Shown: in pieces, positions 63,929 through 64,000 of the stretch
How the letters are laid out: every line of letters starts with the position of its first letter
How positions within the stretch are numbered: position 1 is the stretch's first letter
From: a virus
Direction: 5' to 3' (one strand)
Length of the DNA: 64,000 nucleotides
IMG/VR virus record: IMGVR_UViG_3300042486_001390
Span: 26,565 to 90,564 of that record
Made by a program: the position numbers and the translations under genes
The notes under the pieces: model-generated
The model's database searches: none
Told to the model about the DNA's origin: nothing
What the model saw: the letters and a program-made list of their open reading frames with translations, nothing else

Positions 63929-64000
63929 TCTGTTTGGGGCGAAGGGATAAAGGTAAGACCACTGCGAATTTCAATATCTACACGGGCGTTTTTAGTTTTA
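63925..64000 (-). CDS. C-terminal end of an upstream gene (partial)
   Basis: The frame KTKNARVDIEIRSGLTFIP ... PQTE ends in TGA overlapping the HEAT gene start. Only 24 codons are visible before the window edge. Coupled to the HEAT gene. Confidence 0.5.
   Translation of the reverse strand, partial: KTKNARVDIEIRSGLTFIPSPQTE

Noticed and set aside
1-64000. Integrase, excisionase or DGR reverse transcriptase genes
   Set aside because: No tyrosine or serine recombinase motifs and no YxDD reverse-transcriptase motif were found in the translated frames.

Overview
The window reads as one continuous tailed-phage (siphovirus-like) or prophage genome segment from a cyanobacterial host. The last kilobase or so (about 62.86-64.0 kb) looks cellular instead. 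The case for a cyanobacterium is threefold: heptanucleotide TGATAAC-type tandem spacers sit between many genes, the base composition is AT-rich, and one GCGATCGC (HIP1) octamer occurs exactly where the cellular-looking end begins. No integrase, reverse transcriptase or CRISPR array was recognised. The left edge cuts through a tail gene, so the phage continues beyond base 1.

Layout, left to right. 0-2.9 kb (minus): tail completion and tail-tube genes, ending in a tail assembly chaperone with an A AAA AAC -1 frameshift site whose second frame runs off the window. 3-10.8 kb (minus): a small-gene accessory region including a formylglycine-generating-enzyme-fold protein with a C-terminus like a diversity-generating-retroelement (DGR) variable region, driven by repeated promoters of TTGACA-N17-TAAGAT/TATATT type with two operator families. 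11.1-13.5 kb (plus): terminase small and large subunits. 13.5-19.1 kb (minus): more small genes, an orphan HigA-like antitoxin, a possible 2OG-Fe(II) oxygenase, two DUF6876-like proteins and a second DGR-target-like protein. 19.2-23.1 kb: a regulatory hub with a Cro-like regulator, tRNA-Met(CAT), a ribbon-helix-helix-like protein facing a five-operator promoter, a PadR regulator, a 4 x 21 bp iteron-like array and copies of a dispersed palindromic repeat. 23.2-26.5 kb (plus): tail fibre and adhesin genes, the last one GC-rich and probably acquired. 26.7-34.6 kb (minus): nucleotide metabolism (nrdA, nrdB, a thymidylate synthase with an MtrA-like N-terminus) and small genes. 34.7-43.4 kb: head module (adaptor, RusA, major capsid, protease, MuF-like protein, DNA methyltransferase, portal). 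43.8-49.4 kb (minus): GH19 endolysin, membrane coiled-coil protein, and tail-tip genes. 49.3-62.6 kb (minus): DEXH helicase, a tandem cluster of paralogous small proteins, a primase-helicase, ParB-like and RecT-like proteins.

Together the genes describe a phage with its own replication, recombination, dNTP synthesis, DNA methylation, virion and lysis functions. Long leftward operons are punctuated by near-identical promoters and linkers. The features I would look at first are the two DGR-like target genes without a visible RT, the dispersed palindromic element family with the iteron array, the repeated promoter/operator network, and two plus-strand promoter-terminator pairs that predict small RNAs inside leftward operons. 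Function calls rest on recognised motifs only; no database search was run.
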